A DNA stretch of 64,000 bases from Anaerocolumna xylanovorans DSM 12503 (GCF_900143645.1 NZ_FRFD01000006.1:248001-312000), one strand, 5' to 3'. Shown: positions 53,541-62,947, counted from the stretch's first letter. Program-made: numbers and translations. Notes: generated from the letters alone by a model not told the origin.

Positions 53541-54660
53541 GTGGTTGAATTAGACCAGATGAAATATACGTTAAATACGTACAAACAGCCATTACTTGAA
53601 GTGGGGGATTCACTTTGACCTGGCTAATAAGCTAGAGCGTATCGATATGATTGAGCATATCATGGAGGAGCCGGGCTTTTGGGATTCGCCGGATAAATCT
53701 TCGGGATATGTGAAGGAATTAAAGAACCTGAAGGATATTGTAGGAGAGTACAATGGTCTGAAACAGGGATATGAGGACATAGAGACTCTGCTGGAAATGG
53801 CATATGAAACAGAAGATGGGTCTTTGATTCCGGAAATACAGGCGGAGCTTGATAAATTTACCGAAGATTTAGAAGAGATGCGGCTTAATACACTGCTCTC
53901 CGGTGAATATGATAAAGACAATGCCATAGTAACCCTCCATGCGGGGGCTGGCGGAACAGAGAGCTGTGACTGGGCAAGCATGCTGTTTCGAATGTATCAG
54001 AAATGGGCTGATAAAAAAGGTTTCGAAACCCAAGTGCTGGATTATCTGGATGGGGAGGAAGCTGGAATTAAGTCGGTAACCTTTCAGATAAACGGATTGA
54101 ATGCCTTTGGACATTTAAAATCCGAAAGAGGTGTTCACAGGCTGGTTCGTATATCACCTTTTAATGCAGCAGGAAAACGCCAAACCTCTTTTGTGTCCTG
54201 CGATGTAATGCCGGACATTGAAGAAGATACGGGAATTGAGATTGACGAAGGGGACTTAAGGATTGATACTTACCGTTCCAGCGGTGCCGGCGGGCAGCAT
54301 GTTAACAAAACTTCGTCCGCTATCCGTATAACCCATATCCCTAGCGGGATCGTCGTTCAATGCCAGAATGAACGTTCACAGTTCCAGAACAAGGATAAAG
54401 CGATGCAGATGTTAAAGGCAAAGCTATATCTTTTAAAGCAGCAGGAGAATCAGGAAAAGGAATCAGGAATCCGCGGTGAAATAAAAGACATTGCATGGGG
54501 AAGCCAGATAAGATCCTATGTTATGCAGCCTTATACCATGGTGAAGGACCATCGCACCAATATGGAAATCGGAAATGCAGCCAGTGTTCTGGACGGTAAT
54601 CTGGATCCTTTCATTAATGCTTATTTAAAGTGGGCCAGCATTGGCCAGACAAAAGAATAA
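53541..54660 (+). CDS. prfB: Peptide chain release factor 2, with programmed +1 frameshift
   Basis: The first reading frame runs from GTG 53541 (after GAGGTG) for 25 codons to CTT TGA. Skipping T53616 enters the main frame at GAC 53617. The slip site CTT-TGA-C and the upstream internal Shine-Dalgarno GTGGGGGA (53601-53608) are the standard prfB autoregulation signals. The product has 372 residues, with the stop-codon-reading tripeptide SPF in 'RISPFNAAGKR' and the hydrolysis motif GGQ in 'SSGAGGQHVNK'. It ends translation at UGA and UAA. Low RF2 favours the shift and restores RF2. Confidence 0.95.
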
Positions 54661-54698
54661 CAGACACAGTTTGTTCAAATGAAAAGGGGGTACCGCAT

Positions 54699-55172
54699 AT
54701 GATTGCAAAACAGTCTCTGCAGACAAAGCAGGTTATATTTACTTTGAATGATGAAGAATTTGGACTGGATATTATGGTTGTTAATGCTATTGAAAAATTC
54801 ACGGATTTAATTCCTGTTCCTAATGCACCAGCTTATATTCACGGCATAATGAATTTAAGAGGGGATGTAATTCCGGTTTTCTCACTAAGAAGAAAATTTG
54901 GCTTACCAGATAAACCTGTCACAGAAGACTCCAGACTGATTATCACAAAATCGAATGGAATACTTATGGCTTTTGAAGTGGATGGTGTAAAAGAAATCAT
55001 CGAAATACCCCCTGAAAATATCAGTGAGACCCCTGCTATTGTAAGAGGAATCAATACAACCTACATTCGAAATGTTGCCAATATGAATGGAAGAATGGTA
55101 ATATTACTGGATCATGACGGGATTTTGTCCTCAAATGAGCAGGAAAAAATCGAAAATATATTGGCTAGGTAA
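54699..55172 (+). CDS. cheW: Chemotaxis coupling protein CheW
   Basis: 157 residues from ATG 54699 after AAAAGGGGG. It is a single CheW beta-barrel domain: 'VIFTLNDEEFGLDIMVVNAIEKF', 'IMNLRGDVIPVFSLRRKFG' and 'AFEVDGVKEIIEIPPENI'. It links receptors to the CheA kinase. It stands alone after prfB, away from other che genes, so it could serve a dispersed receptor system. Confidence 0.87.
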   Translation: MIAKQSLQTKQVIFTLNDEEFGLDIMVVNAIEKFTDLIPVPNAPAYIHGIMNLRGDVIPVFSLRRKFGLPDKPVTEDSRLIITKSNGILMAFEVDGVKEIIEIPPENISETPAIVRGINTTYIRNVANMNGRMVILLDHDGILSSNEQEKIENILAR

Positions 55173-55213
55173 GCTTATCAAACTGTTGTAAAAGTAAAGT
55201 AAATATTTATAGA

Positions 55214-55261
55214 AGCTCCATGGCTTTCCGGCAATCTAAAGGAAGGACATGGAGTTTTTTG
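55214..55261 (+). terminator. Intrinsic terminator after cheW
   Basis: CTCCATG (55216-55222) pairs with CATGGAG (55248-55254), with an inner CTTTCC/GGAAGG pairing, followed by six T. Confidence 0.85.
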
Positions 55262-55364
55262 ATTTACAGGAAGATTTTGAATTGTGCATTTTGAGCAAAA
55301 GGAACAGTTAAAAACTTAAAAAATGCATATTTTGTCTTAAGATTGATAATTTATTCAAAAACTG

Positions 55365-55393
55365 TTGCATTTGAGCATAATATATGCTAAGAT
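55365..55393 (+). promoter_or_regulatory. Candidate promoter of the ACT-hom-apgM-lysC unit
   Basis: TTGCAT (55365-55370), a 17-base spacer and TAAGAT (55388-55393), 73 bases before the ACT gene. Confidence 0.6.
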
Positions 55394-55466
55394 ATCTTTC
55401 TGTGAAAGACAGTTGTATCTCATATACATACAATAGATAACAGGAATGATAAGGAGAAGCGTCCAT

Positions 55467-55907
55467 ATGGATGAAGGAAAATACTTCATTGTCAAGAAAA
55501 AAGCAGTACCGGAGGTTCTTCTAAAGGTAGTGGAAGCAAAAAGGCTTTTAGACTCTGAGAAGGTGTTTACGGTACAGGAAGCAGCTGATATAGTAGGAAT
55601 CAGCAGAAGCTCCTTTTATAAATATAAAGACGATATCTTTCCTTTTCATGAGAACACAAGAGGAAAGACAATTACCTTTATGCTGCAAATTGATGATAAG
55701 CCGGGTATCTTATCCGGTGTGTTAAATTGCATATCACAAAATGGTGTAAATATATTGACCATACATCAGAGTATTCCTGTTAATGGGATTGCATCCCTGA
55801 CATTAAGCATAGAGATACCGGGTCAATTTGAAAATACGGCAATAATTTTTGAGGCCATTGAGGCTTTGGATGGAATACATTATACCAAAATCTTAGCAAG
55901 AGAGTAG
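55467..55907 (+). CDS. ACT-domain protein with N-terminal HTH (PheB/UPF0735 family)
   Basis: 146 residues from ATG 55467, after AAGGAG. The ATG at 55446 precedes that site. Residues about 30-58 look like a small helix-turn-helix ('FTVQEAADIVGISRSSFYKYKDDIF'). Residues 70-145 form an ACT ligand-binding domain ('TFMLQIDDKPGILSGVLNCISQNGVNILTIHQ'). Family members lie beside hom and aromatic genes. It is probably an amino-acid-sensing regulator of the threonine branch. Confidence 0.85.
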   Translation: MDEGKYFIVKKKAVPEVLLKVVEAKRLLDSEKVFTVQEAADIVGISRSSFYKYKDDIFPFHENTRGKTITFMLQIDDKPGILSGVLNCISQNGVNILTIHQSIPVNGIASLTLSIEIPGQFENTAIIFEAIEALDGIHYTKILARE

Positions 55908-55939
55908 CAGGGAATAATAACTGATAGAAAGGAGTTTAC

Positions 55940-57157
55940 ATGGTAAATATAGCGGTTTTAGGTTATGGAACAGTAGGGTCCGGAGTGATTGAGGTATTGA
56001 ATCTGAATGGTGAGAGCATCAGTAAGCGCTGCGGGCATGATATTAATGTGAAGTATATATTAGACCTGAGGGATTTCAAGGGTGAGCCGGTTGAAAAGCT
56101 GATTGTTCATGATTACAATGTTATTGTAAATGACCCGGAAATTAAGATTATAGTAGAGGTAATGGGTGGAGTTGAACCGGCCTATACCTTTGTGAAAGAA
56201 GCTATTTTAAAGGGAAAAAGTGTTTGTACCTCCAATAAAGAGCTGGTAGCAAAGCATGGTGCGGAACTATTGGAGTTATCTAAGGCCCAGAAGGTGAATT
56301 TTCTCTTTGAAGCAAGCGTAGGAGGCGGAATACCGATTATCCGCCCCCTAAACCAGTCCTTAACAGCAGATGAGATAGAAGAAATAACAGGCATATTAAA
56401 CGGCACAACCAATTATATTCTAACAAAGATGAGCGCAGACAACGAAGGTTTTGATTCAGCCTTAAAGGAAGCGCAGGCTTTAGGGTATGCGGAGCGCAAC
56501 CCGGAGGCTGATGTTGAAGGATATGATGCATGCAGAAAGATTGCAATTCTTTCTTCCCTGGCCTTTGGCATGCAGGTGGACTTTGAAGATATTTATACGG
56601 AGGGTATTTCACAAATATCGGATATCGATGTTTTATATGCCAAAGCGATGGGAGCAAGCATTAAGCTCCTTGCCACCAGCAGAAAAGTGGGGAACCGGGT
56701 TTATGCCATGGTTGCTCCTATGCTGATTAAGCCTACCCATCCCTTATTCAGTGTAAATGGGGTATTTAACGGGATATTCGTCAGAGGAAATGTCATTGGT
56801 GATGTTATGTTTTACGGAAGCGGTGCCGGAAAGCTTCCAACTGCCAGCGCAGTGGTAGCCGATGTGGTAGACGCAGCAAAGCATGTGGGTACCAATATTA
56901 TGACTTTCTGGAGCAGTAAGAAACTGGAACTGGCGGATGCAAAGACAGCCCCGCACCGTTTCTTTGTCAGAATATCTGACTGCGATGATAACACACGGGA
57001 GTTAATTAATCAGGTCTTTGGTAAAATAGAAGAGATTAAGGTAAATGCAAGGGAGAAGGATTATGCCTTTTTAACAGAAGCTTTAAGTGAAGCAGAATAT
57101 GATGAAAAGGCAGATAAGATAGGAAAGACCTTAAACCGTATCAGAGTCATGTTTTAA
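55940..57157 (+). CDS. hom: Homoserine dehydrogenase
   Basis: 405 residues. The NAD(P)-binding motif is 'VLGYGTVGSGVIEVL'. The conserved 'GTTNYILTKMSADNEGFDSALKEAQALGYAE' and the catalytic pair region 'NPEADVEGYDACRKIAILSSLAFG' follow. A C-terminal ACT domain ('FFVRISDCDDNTRELINQVF') allows feedback by threonine. It turns aspartate semialdehyde into homoserine for threonine and methionine. Confidence 0.93.
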   Translation: MVNIAVLGYGTVGSGVIEVLNLNGESISKRCGHDINVKYILDLRDFKGEPVEKLIVHDYNVIVNDPEIKIIVEVMGGVEPAYTFVKEAILKGKSVCTSNKELVAKHGAELLELSKAQKVNFLFEASVGGGIPIIRPLNQSLTADEIEEITGILNGTTNYILTKMSADNEGFDSALKEAQALGYAERNPEADVEGYDACRKIAILSSLAFGMQVDFEDIYTEGISQISDIDVLYAKAMGASIKLLATSRKVGNRVYAMVAPMLIKPTHPLFSVNGVFNGIFVRGNVIGDVMFYGSGAGKLPTASAVVADVVDAAKHVGTNIMTFWSSKKLELADAKTAPHRFFVRISDCDDNTRELINQVFGKIEEIKVNAREKDYAFLTEALSEAEYDEKADKIGKTLNRIRVMF

Positions 57158-57213
57158 ACATTTCACATTTTTTCATATACGGAAAAAAGAAGAATTCCGG
57201 GAAAGAAGGCTTT

Positions 57214-58419
57214 ATGAAATACGTTATTGTACTTGGAGATGGAATGGCAGATGAACCCTTAGAAGAATTAGGCGGTAAGACACCGCTTGCTTATGCACAT
57301 ACCCCTTATATGAACGAACTGGCCAGGATGTCAGAAATCGGTCTGGCAAAGACTGTACCAAATGGTATGAAGCCAGGCAGCGATACTGCCAATCTGTCAG
57401 TTTTAGGATATGATCCCAAGGAGAATTATACAGGACGTTCCCCTTTGGAGGCATTAAGCATTGGTGTTGATATGAAGCCGGAGGATATTGCTCTGCGTTG
57501 TAATATTGTTACACTGTCAGAGGAAGATGTGCCCTACGAAGAAAGAACAATAATAGATCACAGCTCCAGCGAAATAACCACTGAGGATGCAGCGGTACTG
57601 CTGGCAGCTGTTAAGGAAGCACTGGAAACGGAAAGCTATAAATATTATGTGGGCACCAGCTACCGCCATTTAACCATATGGGATAAGGGCGAAGTTGTGG
57701 AATTAACGCCTCCTCATGATATTTTAGGTAAGGTAATCAAAGAATATCTGCCGGAAGAAAAAGCGTTAAAAGAGATGATGGTAAAGAGCTATGAAGTCCT
57801 GAATAATCACCCTCTTAATATAGAAAGGGTGGAGAAAGGGCTACATAAGGCTAATTCTATCTGGTTCTGGGGAGCTGGTACTAAACCGGATCTGGCAGGC
57901 TTTGAAGGTAAATTCGGGAAAAAAGGTTCTATGATATCAGCTGTGGATTTGTTAAAGGGAATTGCTGTGGGAGCCGGAATGAAAGTAGTTGAGGTAGAAG
58001 GGGCGGACGGAACTCTTCACACCAATTATGAGGGAAAGGCCATGGCAGCCGTTAAAGAGTTGACAGAAAATAATCAGGATTTTGTATATATTCATGTAGA
58101 AGCTCCCGATGAAATGGGTCATCAAGGCAGTACTGTGAATAAAATAAAAGCAATAGAGTATTTAGATAAAAGGATAATAGGGATAGTAAAGGAGCAATTG
58201 GAAAAAGAAGGAGTGGAATACAGGATGTTAATAATGCCTGACCATCCGACGCCGATTCATTTACGTACCCATACTGGAAACCCTGTTCCTTATATGCTCT
58301 ATGACAGTACCAAAAAGCTTGATAACTCCTGGGAATACACAGAAGAAGCTGCACTTATGAGCGGCAGCCTGGTGGAAAACGGGTATGAGATGATTCAAAA
58401 GCTGTTTGAAATGAAATAA
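57214..58419 (+). CDS. apgM: ApgM-like phosphoglycerate mutase family protein, probable alternative homoserine kinase
   Basis: 401 residues of the archaeal-type cofactor-independent phosphoglycerate mutase family (alkaline phosphatase fold). The start is 'IVLGDGMADEPLEELGGKTPL', with the catalytic Ser in 'PGSDTANLSVLGYDP' and metal ligands in 'VHVEAPDEMGHQG' and 'MPDHPTPIHLRTHTG'. Within a hom-lysC cluster that lacks thrB, this family has been proposed to phosphorylate homoserine. That role, rather than glycolysis, is the better guess here. Confidence 0.85.
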   Translation: MKYVIVLGDGMADEPLEELGGKTPLAYAHTPYMNELARMSEIGLAKTVPNGMKPGSDTANLSVLGYDPKENYTGRSPLEALSIGVDMKPEDIALRCNIVTLSEEDVPYEERTIIDHSSSEITTEDAAVLLAAVKEALETESYKYYVGTSYRHLTIWDKGEVVELTPPHDILGKVIKEYLPEEKALKEMMVKSYEVLNNHPLNIERVEKGLHKANSIWFWGAGTKPDLAGFEGKFGKKGSMISAVDLLKGIAVGAGMKVVEVEGADGTLHTNYEGKAMAAVKELTENNQDFVYIHVEAPDEMGHQGSTVNKIKAIEYLDKRIIGIVKEQLEKEGVEYRMLIMPDHPTPIHLRTHTGNPVPYMLYDSTKKLDNSWEYTEEAALMSGSLVENGYEMIQKLFEMK

Positions 58420-58474
58420 TATTTTTTCCGCAGGAGCATGAACGGCCTTTTGTGAATATAAAAGGAGGCATTAT

Positions 58475-59761
58475 ATGCTTATTGTTAAAAAGTTCGGAGG
58501 GACATCAGTAGCTGACAAGGAGAGGATACTGCATGTTGCCGGGATATGTGCCGAAGAATATAGCAAAGGCGATGACGTAGTGGTGGTACTCTCCGCAATG
58601 GGAAAGCAGACCGACGTCCTTTTAACACAGGCTGAAGAGATAAATCCAAATGCACCAAAAAGAGAAATCGATATGCTGCTCACCACAGGAGAGCAGATAT
58701 CCGTAGCATTAATGGCCATGGCTCTTGAATCGAGGGGAGTCCCGGCCATTTCTTTTCATGCTTTTCAGGCAGGTATCTATACCACCAGAGCCTATGGAAA
58801 TGCAAGAATTCAAAGAATTGATACGGCCAGGATGGAGGAAGCCCTGGCACAGAGAAAGGTAGTAATCGTAGCGGGTTTCCAGGGAATAAGTGAAGAAGGA
58901 GATTATACCACCTTGGGCCGCGGCGGCTCTGATACAACGGCAGTAGCACTGGCAGCAGTGCTAAAGGCGGATGTCTGTGAGATATTTACAGATGTGGACG
59001 GCGTATATACCGCAGACCCCAGATTGGTTCCGGAAGCAGTAAAGTTAAAGGAAATCACCTATGACGAGATGCTGGAACTGGCCTCCTTAGGTGCCGGAGT
59101 TCTTCATAACCGGTCTGTTGAACTGGCCAAACGATTTGGAGTAGAACTGATTGTAAAATCCAGCTTTCAAAATGCGGAAGGTACAAGAGTCTGCGACAGA
59201 ACCAGAAAAAAAGAAACTACGCATATATTGGAAGACGGCATCCTTAAAGCAGCCCAAAGCCTTGAGGGAACCACCATGGAGGAGATGCTTGTAAGCGGAG
59301 TTACAGCGGATAAGAATGCCGCCCGTATTCAATTAAAGGGCATTAAAGAAACGACGAAGGAAATGTATAAAATATTCGTAAAGCTGTCAGAACAGCACAT
59401 CGGAGCAGATTCAGTGCTCATGTCTCCAAATAGTGATAATACGACGGACATCAGTTTTACGGTTCCAAGAGACCGGCTAAAGGAAACCGCAGAAGTTCTA
59501 AACCTGTACAGCAAGGAAGGCTCTTCGGACGTGGAAATTAAAATAGAAGATAAGATAGCCAAGGTATCTGCTGTAGGCGCAGGAATGATGTCAAATCCGG
59601 CAATTGCAGTAAGCATGTTTGAAGCGCTTTATGAAGCAGATATCACCATTGAGATGATTTATGCTTCAGAACTTCGCATTACAGTGCTGGTAAATGAAGA
59701 AGATACCTTAAAGGCAATAAGGGCAATACACGGGCATTTAATCGAAAGACCATTACGATAA
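58475..59761 (+). CDS. lysC: Aspartate kinase
   Basis: 428 residues. The kinase core starts 'IVKKFGGTSVADKERI' and has 'FTDVDGVYTADPRLVPEA' and 'GRGGSDTTAVALAAVL'. Two C-terminal ACT domains ('MLVSGVTADKNAARIQL' and 'VSAVGAGMMSNPAIAVSMFEALYEADI') give feedback by lysine and/or threonine. It catalyses the first step of the aspartate pathway, shared with hom upstream. Confidence 0.95.
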   Translation: MLIVKKFGGTSVADKERILHVAGICAEEYSKGDDVVVVLSAMGKQTDVLLTQAEEINPNAPKREIDMLLTTGEQISVALMAMALESRGVPAISFHAFQAGIYTTRAYGNARIQRIDTARMEEALAQRKVVIVAGFQGISEEGDYTTLGRGGSDTTAVALAAVLKADVCEIFTDVDGVYTADPRLVPEAVKLKEITYDEMLELASLGAGVLHNRSVELAKRFGVELIVKSSFQNAEGTRVCDRTRKKETTHILEDGILKAAQSLEGTTMEEMLVSGVTADKNAARIQLKGIKETTKEMYKIFVKLSEQHIGADSVLMSPNSDNTTDISFTVPRDRLKETAEVLNLYSKEGSSDVEIKIEDKIAKVSAVGAGMMSNPAIAVSMFEALYEADITIEMIYASELRITVLVNEEDTLKAIRAIHGHLIERPLR

Positions 59762-59825
59762 GAGACTATATTCCGGCATTTTTTAAAATATAAGGAATTT
59801 ATCTTTGAATTGAATAAATTACAAG

Positions 59826-59864
59826 AGGTGCAGAAGTTTTCTGTGAGCCTTCTGCACCTTATTA
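59826..59864 (+). terminator. Probable terminator after lysC
   Basis: AGGTGCAGAAG (59826-59836) pairs with CTTCTGCACCT near 59849-59859. The following T tract (TTATTAAG) is weak. Confidence 0.65.
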
Positions 59865-59975
59865 AGAAATATTTATTAATAATAGAGCGTTATCTTTTTA
59901 AGAAGATATGCTATAATGTTAATGTTCTTTGCCTGAAATAAAGAATACTATAAAGATAAAAAGACTGGAAGGGGC

Positions 59976-60620
59976 ATGGCTATAGATATGAAAACTTTTA
60001 TACGGTCAGTCATGGGCGGAGTTGCCATTAGTATTGGCGGAATGATATATATTAGAGCAGAAAATCACGTAGTAGGAGCATTCTTATTCTCCATCGGATT
60101 ATTTACCATCTATACATTTGGTTTGGATTTGTATACCGGCAAGGTATGTTTAATCCCAAACAAACCTCTTAAATTTTTAGGTACCGTATTTCTTGTATAT
60201 CTTGGAAATGCTGTGGGAACCGCGGCAAGCGGATATCTCTTGCGGGCTACGAAAGAGTCCCAGTACATAGAGCATGCAGCGGAGGTGGTTGGTCTTAAGC
60301 TGGCGGATAATTTATTCAGTACATTTATTATGGCAGTTATGTGCGGGCTGCTAATGTGCATAGCAGTACTTGGTTTTATGAACATCAAAGACGGAATTGG
60401 CAGGTATCTGGCATTGATACTGCCTGTAATGGTATTTATTCTTTCCGGCTACGAACATAGTATTGCAGATATGTTCTATTTTTCATTTGCAAATGCCTGG
60501 GGAGGTAAAGCTTTTGTGTATATTAATGTGATAGCCATTGGCAACCTTATTGGTGGATGTATACTGCCCCTGGCAGCTAAAATCACAGGAGAAGCTTCAA
60601 ATGCCTCTGGTGCTCACTAG
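59976..60620 (+). CDS. Formate/nitrite transporter family channel
   Basis: 214 residues with six membrane helices, shorter than the usual 260-280 because the N-terminal extension is absent. Recognisable parts are 'SVMGGVAISIGGMIYI', 'FGLDLYTGKVCL', 'LVYLGNAVGTAASG', and 'LSGYEHSIADMFYF' with the central pore histidine. Formate, nitrite or hydrosulfide are the usual substrates. In a fermenter, formate export is the likeliest. The start could also be ATG 59988. Confidence 0.85.
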   Translation: MAIDMKTFIRSVMGGVAISIGGMIYIRAENHVVGAFLFSIGLFTIYTFGLDLYTGKVCLIPNKPLKFLGTVFLVYLGNAVGTAASGYLLRATKESQYIEHAAEVVGLKLADNLFSTFIMAVMCGLLMCIAVLGFMNIKDGIGRYLALILPVMVFILSGYEHSIADMFYFSFANAWGGKAFVYINVIAIGNLIGGCILPLAAKITGEASNASGAH

Positions 60621-60640
60621 AAGGAACAGAATATTGATTC

Positions 60641-60680
60641 AAAAAGCGTCTGACTACTTAATGTAGCCGGGCGCTTTTTT
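60641..60680 (+). terminator. Intrinsic terminator after the formate/nitrite channel gene
   Basis: AAAAAGCGTCTG...CTAC (60641-60656) pairs with GTAG...CGCTTTTTT (60663-60680) in a long stem with G-U pairs. The T tract doubles as the start of the repeat element. Confidence 0.85.
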
Positions 60681-60807
60681 GTCTTATAGGAAATTACGTC
60701 CTATAAGACAAAAAGCCCTATGGGCGGGATGCACATGATGCGCCAAAGAAGTTGTCACTGCGTGACAGCGCATCAGCGCTAGAGTCCGGCAGGCCAGACT
60801 CTTTCTT
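60675..60807 (+). repeat. Multi-hairpin dispersed element, copy 2
   Basis: It aligns with 23868-23999 over about 131 bases. The order is a 16-bp stem (60676-60691 with 60699-60714), GCCC-TAT-GGGC (60715-60725), GTCAC-TGC-GTGAC (60754-60766), AGCGC-ATCA-GCGCT (60767-60780) and AGAGTCCGGC-AG-GCCAGACTCT (60781-60802), then TTTCTT. Compared with copy 1, stem 1 has G-C where copy 1 has A-T, and the fourth hairpin has two paired changes. All preserve pairing. Most single differences are transitions. Confidence 0.85.
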
Positions 60808-60983
60808 ATTGCAGGGAAAATTCTTTTACCGGCTGACGCTTTCTGGAGGCTGTATTTTGACTCATACCCTGCCAGTCTGCTCCAGGTTCAACTCCAAATT
60901 ATGAAGAATGGGATGTGCAGAAGAAGCAAAAAAATCAGGATTTCTTGACGAAAAAAACATGGGAGTTATGAAATACATAGAGA
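60808..60983. other. Non-coding stretch before the wecG promoter
   Basis: I see no gene, tRNA or strong fold here. Confidence 0.5.
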
Positions 60984-61012
60984 TTGACAATTTATGGAAA
61001 TAAAAGTATAAT
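60984..61012 (+). promoter_or_regulatory. Promoter of the polysaccharide cluster
   Basis: TTGACA (60984-60989), a 17-base spacer and TATAAT (61007-61012), 107 bases before wecG. It opens transcription of the glycan genes. Confidence 0.85.
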
Positions 61013-61118
61013 GACTTTACTGCATAAATATATGGCAAAATATGTAAATACAGATATCGGTAATAACCCGAAAACAGGGATAAGGAAGTACTGCCGGACA
61101 AGCAAAAGGGGAGCTGGT

Positions 61119-61871
61119 ATGGATAGGAAAAATAAGCGCATTGTGATTTTGGATACCAATATAGATGCCTTAACAGCAAGGGAAACGGTGGATGTAGTTG
61201 AACAATATGTCATAAAGAAAGAACCGCTTCATTTGATGGGAGTAAATGCAGATAAAATCAATATGCTGAATGAAAATAAACGGCTAAAGGAAATCGTAAA
61301 CGGCTGCGGCGTAATTAATGCGGATGGAATATCAGTCATATTAGCCGGCAGATTTCTTGGAAAAGCCTTGCCAGAGCGGGTTGCAGGCATTGATTTAATG
61401 CAGGATTTAATTGACTTGTGTGCCAAAAGAGGATATAAAATCTATCTTTTAGGTGCCAAAGAGGAAATTGTAAAAAGAGTGGCGGAGATTCTGAAAGAAA
61501 AATATAAAGGATTAAATATAGTTGGCTTTCATAACGGTTATTTTAAAGAAGACCGGTGGTTTGAAATAAAAGAAGAGATAGAAGCGAAACAGCCGGATTT
61601 TGTGTTTGTGGGAATTACTTCACCGTTAAAAGAATATCTTGTTGATTATTTGCAGGGACAAGGTTTGAATTGTGTATTTATGGGAGTAGGCGGCAGCTTT
61701 GATGTCATCTCCGGGGCAATTCCACGGGCACCGGAATGGATGCAAAGAATGAATTTAGAGTGGCTTTTCAGAGTGATGCAAGAGCCAAGGCGGTTATTTA
61801 AAAGATATTTTGTAGGTAACTGGAAATTTCTGATGCTGTTAATGAAGGAGAAGAGGAAATTGAAGCGATGA
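61119..61871 (+). CDS. WecG/TagA/CpsF-family glycosyltransferase
   Basis: 250 residues from ATG 61119, after GGGGAG. A frame extending back to 60984 would include the promoter itself. GT26-family features are 'HLMGVNADKINMLNENKRLKEIVNGCGVINADGISV', 'YLLGAKEEIVKRVAEIL', 'GITSPLKEYLVDYL' and 'MGVGGSFDVISGAIPRAPEWMQRMNLEWLFRV'. It adds N-acetylmannosamine or a mannosaminuronate-type sugar to a lipid-linked intermediate at the membrane. This fits the WecB epimerase nearby, which makes UDP-ManNAc. Confidence 0.88.
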   Translation: MDRKNKRIVILDTNIDALTARETVDVVEQYVIKKEPLHLMGVNADKINMLNENKRLKEIVNGCGVINADGISVILAGRFLGKALPERVAGIDLMQDLIDLCAKRGYKIYLLGAKEEIVKRVAEILKEKYKGLNIVGFHNGYFKEDRWFEIKEEIEAKQPDFVFVGITSPLKEYLVDYLQGQGLNCVFMGVGGSFDVISGAIPRAPEWMQRMNLEWLFRVMQEPRRLFKRYFVGNWKFLMLLMKEKRKLKR

Positions 61872-62947
61872 ATGTATTAATGGTTGGAGTAAGTGAAGAA
61901 ACAAAAGGCGGTATGTGGACGGTAGTGGAAAACTACCTGGAAGATGAGGAATTTATCCAAAGAACAAATTTAATTTATATAGCAACTGCCGGTTTAGGCT
62001 CGATTCCCCATCGCCTTTGGATGACCTTGAAAGCATATATCAGGATTTTATTTGTACTGCTTACAAAAAAAATTGATATTATTCACGTACATATGGCGGA
62101 AAAGGGAAGTGTATTCCGAAAGGGGATAGTCATAAGGATGGGGAGGGTTTTTGGCTGTAAAATCGTATGCCATCTCCATGGTGCTACATTTGAAGTCTGG
62201 TATAAGGAGTGTAGTGAAAGGAAGCAAAAGTTAATTAAAAAAATACTGGACCAATCGGATAAGGTTATTATCCTTGGTGAGTATTGGCTGGATTTTATAG
62301 GGCAGCTAATAAGGAAAGAAAAGATATGTGTAGTCTATAATGCTGTGAAGGAATTAGAGAGAAATCCCTATAGTATGGACAATAAGGATCTGCTCTTCTT
62401 AGGAGCCCTGAATCAGAGAAAAGGCATTGATGATTTGCTTTCTGCAATGAAAATAGTCAAAGAATCAAAGTGCTTTAAGGGAAAACTCTATTTGTACGGC
62501 CCTGACAGTGAAAATAAGATAGAGAAAAAGATTGAAGAAAATAATCTTACGGATGTGGTCGAATATAAAGGCTGGTTAAACAATCAGGACAAGCAGGGAG
62601 TATTTAACACCATAGCGGTTAATATCCTGCCTTCTTATAATGAAGGCCTGCCAATGACAATATTAGAAACAATGTCTTATGGAATTCCCAATATTTCAAC
62701 CAATGTAGCTGCCATTCCGGAAGCAATAACCAACCATGAAAATGGGATATTAATTGAACCGGGTGTTACCGGACAAATCGCAGATGCGGTTATTTCAATG
62801 GTTTCGGATGATTCAAAGCGCTCTTTCTACAGTCAATCGGCATTTCTAAGAATAGCAAAGGAATTTTCCCTGGATATACATAGAAACAAAATCCTGACTA
62901 TTTATAATGAACTGATGGGAGGGAAAGAGCTATTATTCGAAAAATAA
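61868..62947 (+). CDS. GT4-family glycosyltransferase
   Basis: 359 residues, overlapping wecG by ATGA. The C-terminal Rossmann domain has 'LLFLGALNQRKGIDDLLSAMK', 'VEYKGWLNNQDKQGVF' and 'LPSYNEGLPMTILETMSYGIPNISTNVAAIPEAI', with the EX7E retaining motif (E in SYNEG...E in LETMS). It is probably a cytoplasmic enzyme extending a lipid-linked surface glycan. The sugar is unknown. Confidence 0.85.
   Translation: MNVLMVGVSEETKGGMWTVVENYLEDEEFIQRTNLIYIATAGLGSIPHRLWMTLKAYIRILFVLLTKKIDIIHVHMAEKGSVFRKGIVIRMGRVFGCKIVCHLHGATFEVWYKECSERKQKLIKKILDQSDKVIILGEYWLDFIGQLIRKEKICVVYNAVKELERNPYSMDNKDLLFLGALNQRKGIDDLLSAMKIVKESKCFKGKLYLYGPDSENKIEKKIEENNLTDVVEYKGWLNNQDKQGVFNTIAVNILPSYNEGLPMTILETMSYGIPNISTNVAAIPEAITNHENGILIEPGVTGQIADAVISMVSDDSKRSFYSQSAFLRIAKEFSLDIHRNKILTIYNELMGGKELLFEK

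Noticed and set aside
53596..54660. prfB beginning at TTG 53596 in the second frame
   Set aside because: The classical frameshift signal and a good upstream GTG start show that the product begins at 53541 in the first frame.
23868..60807. Copies of a CRISPR array
   Set aside because: There are only two copies 37 kb apart, with no regular repeat-spacer pattern and no cas genes.
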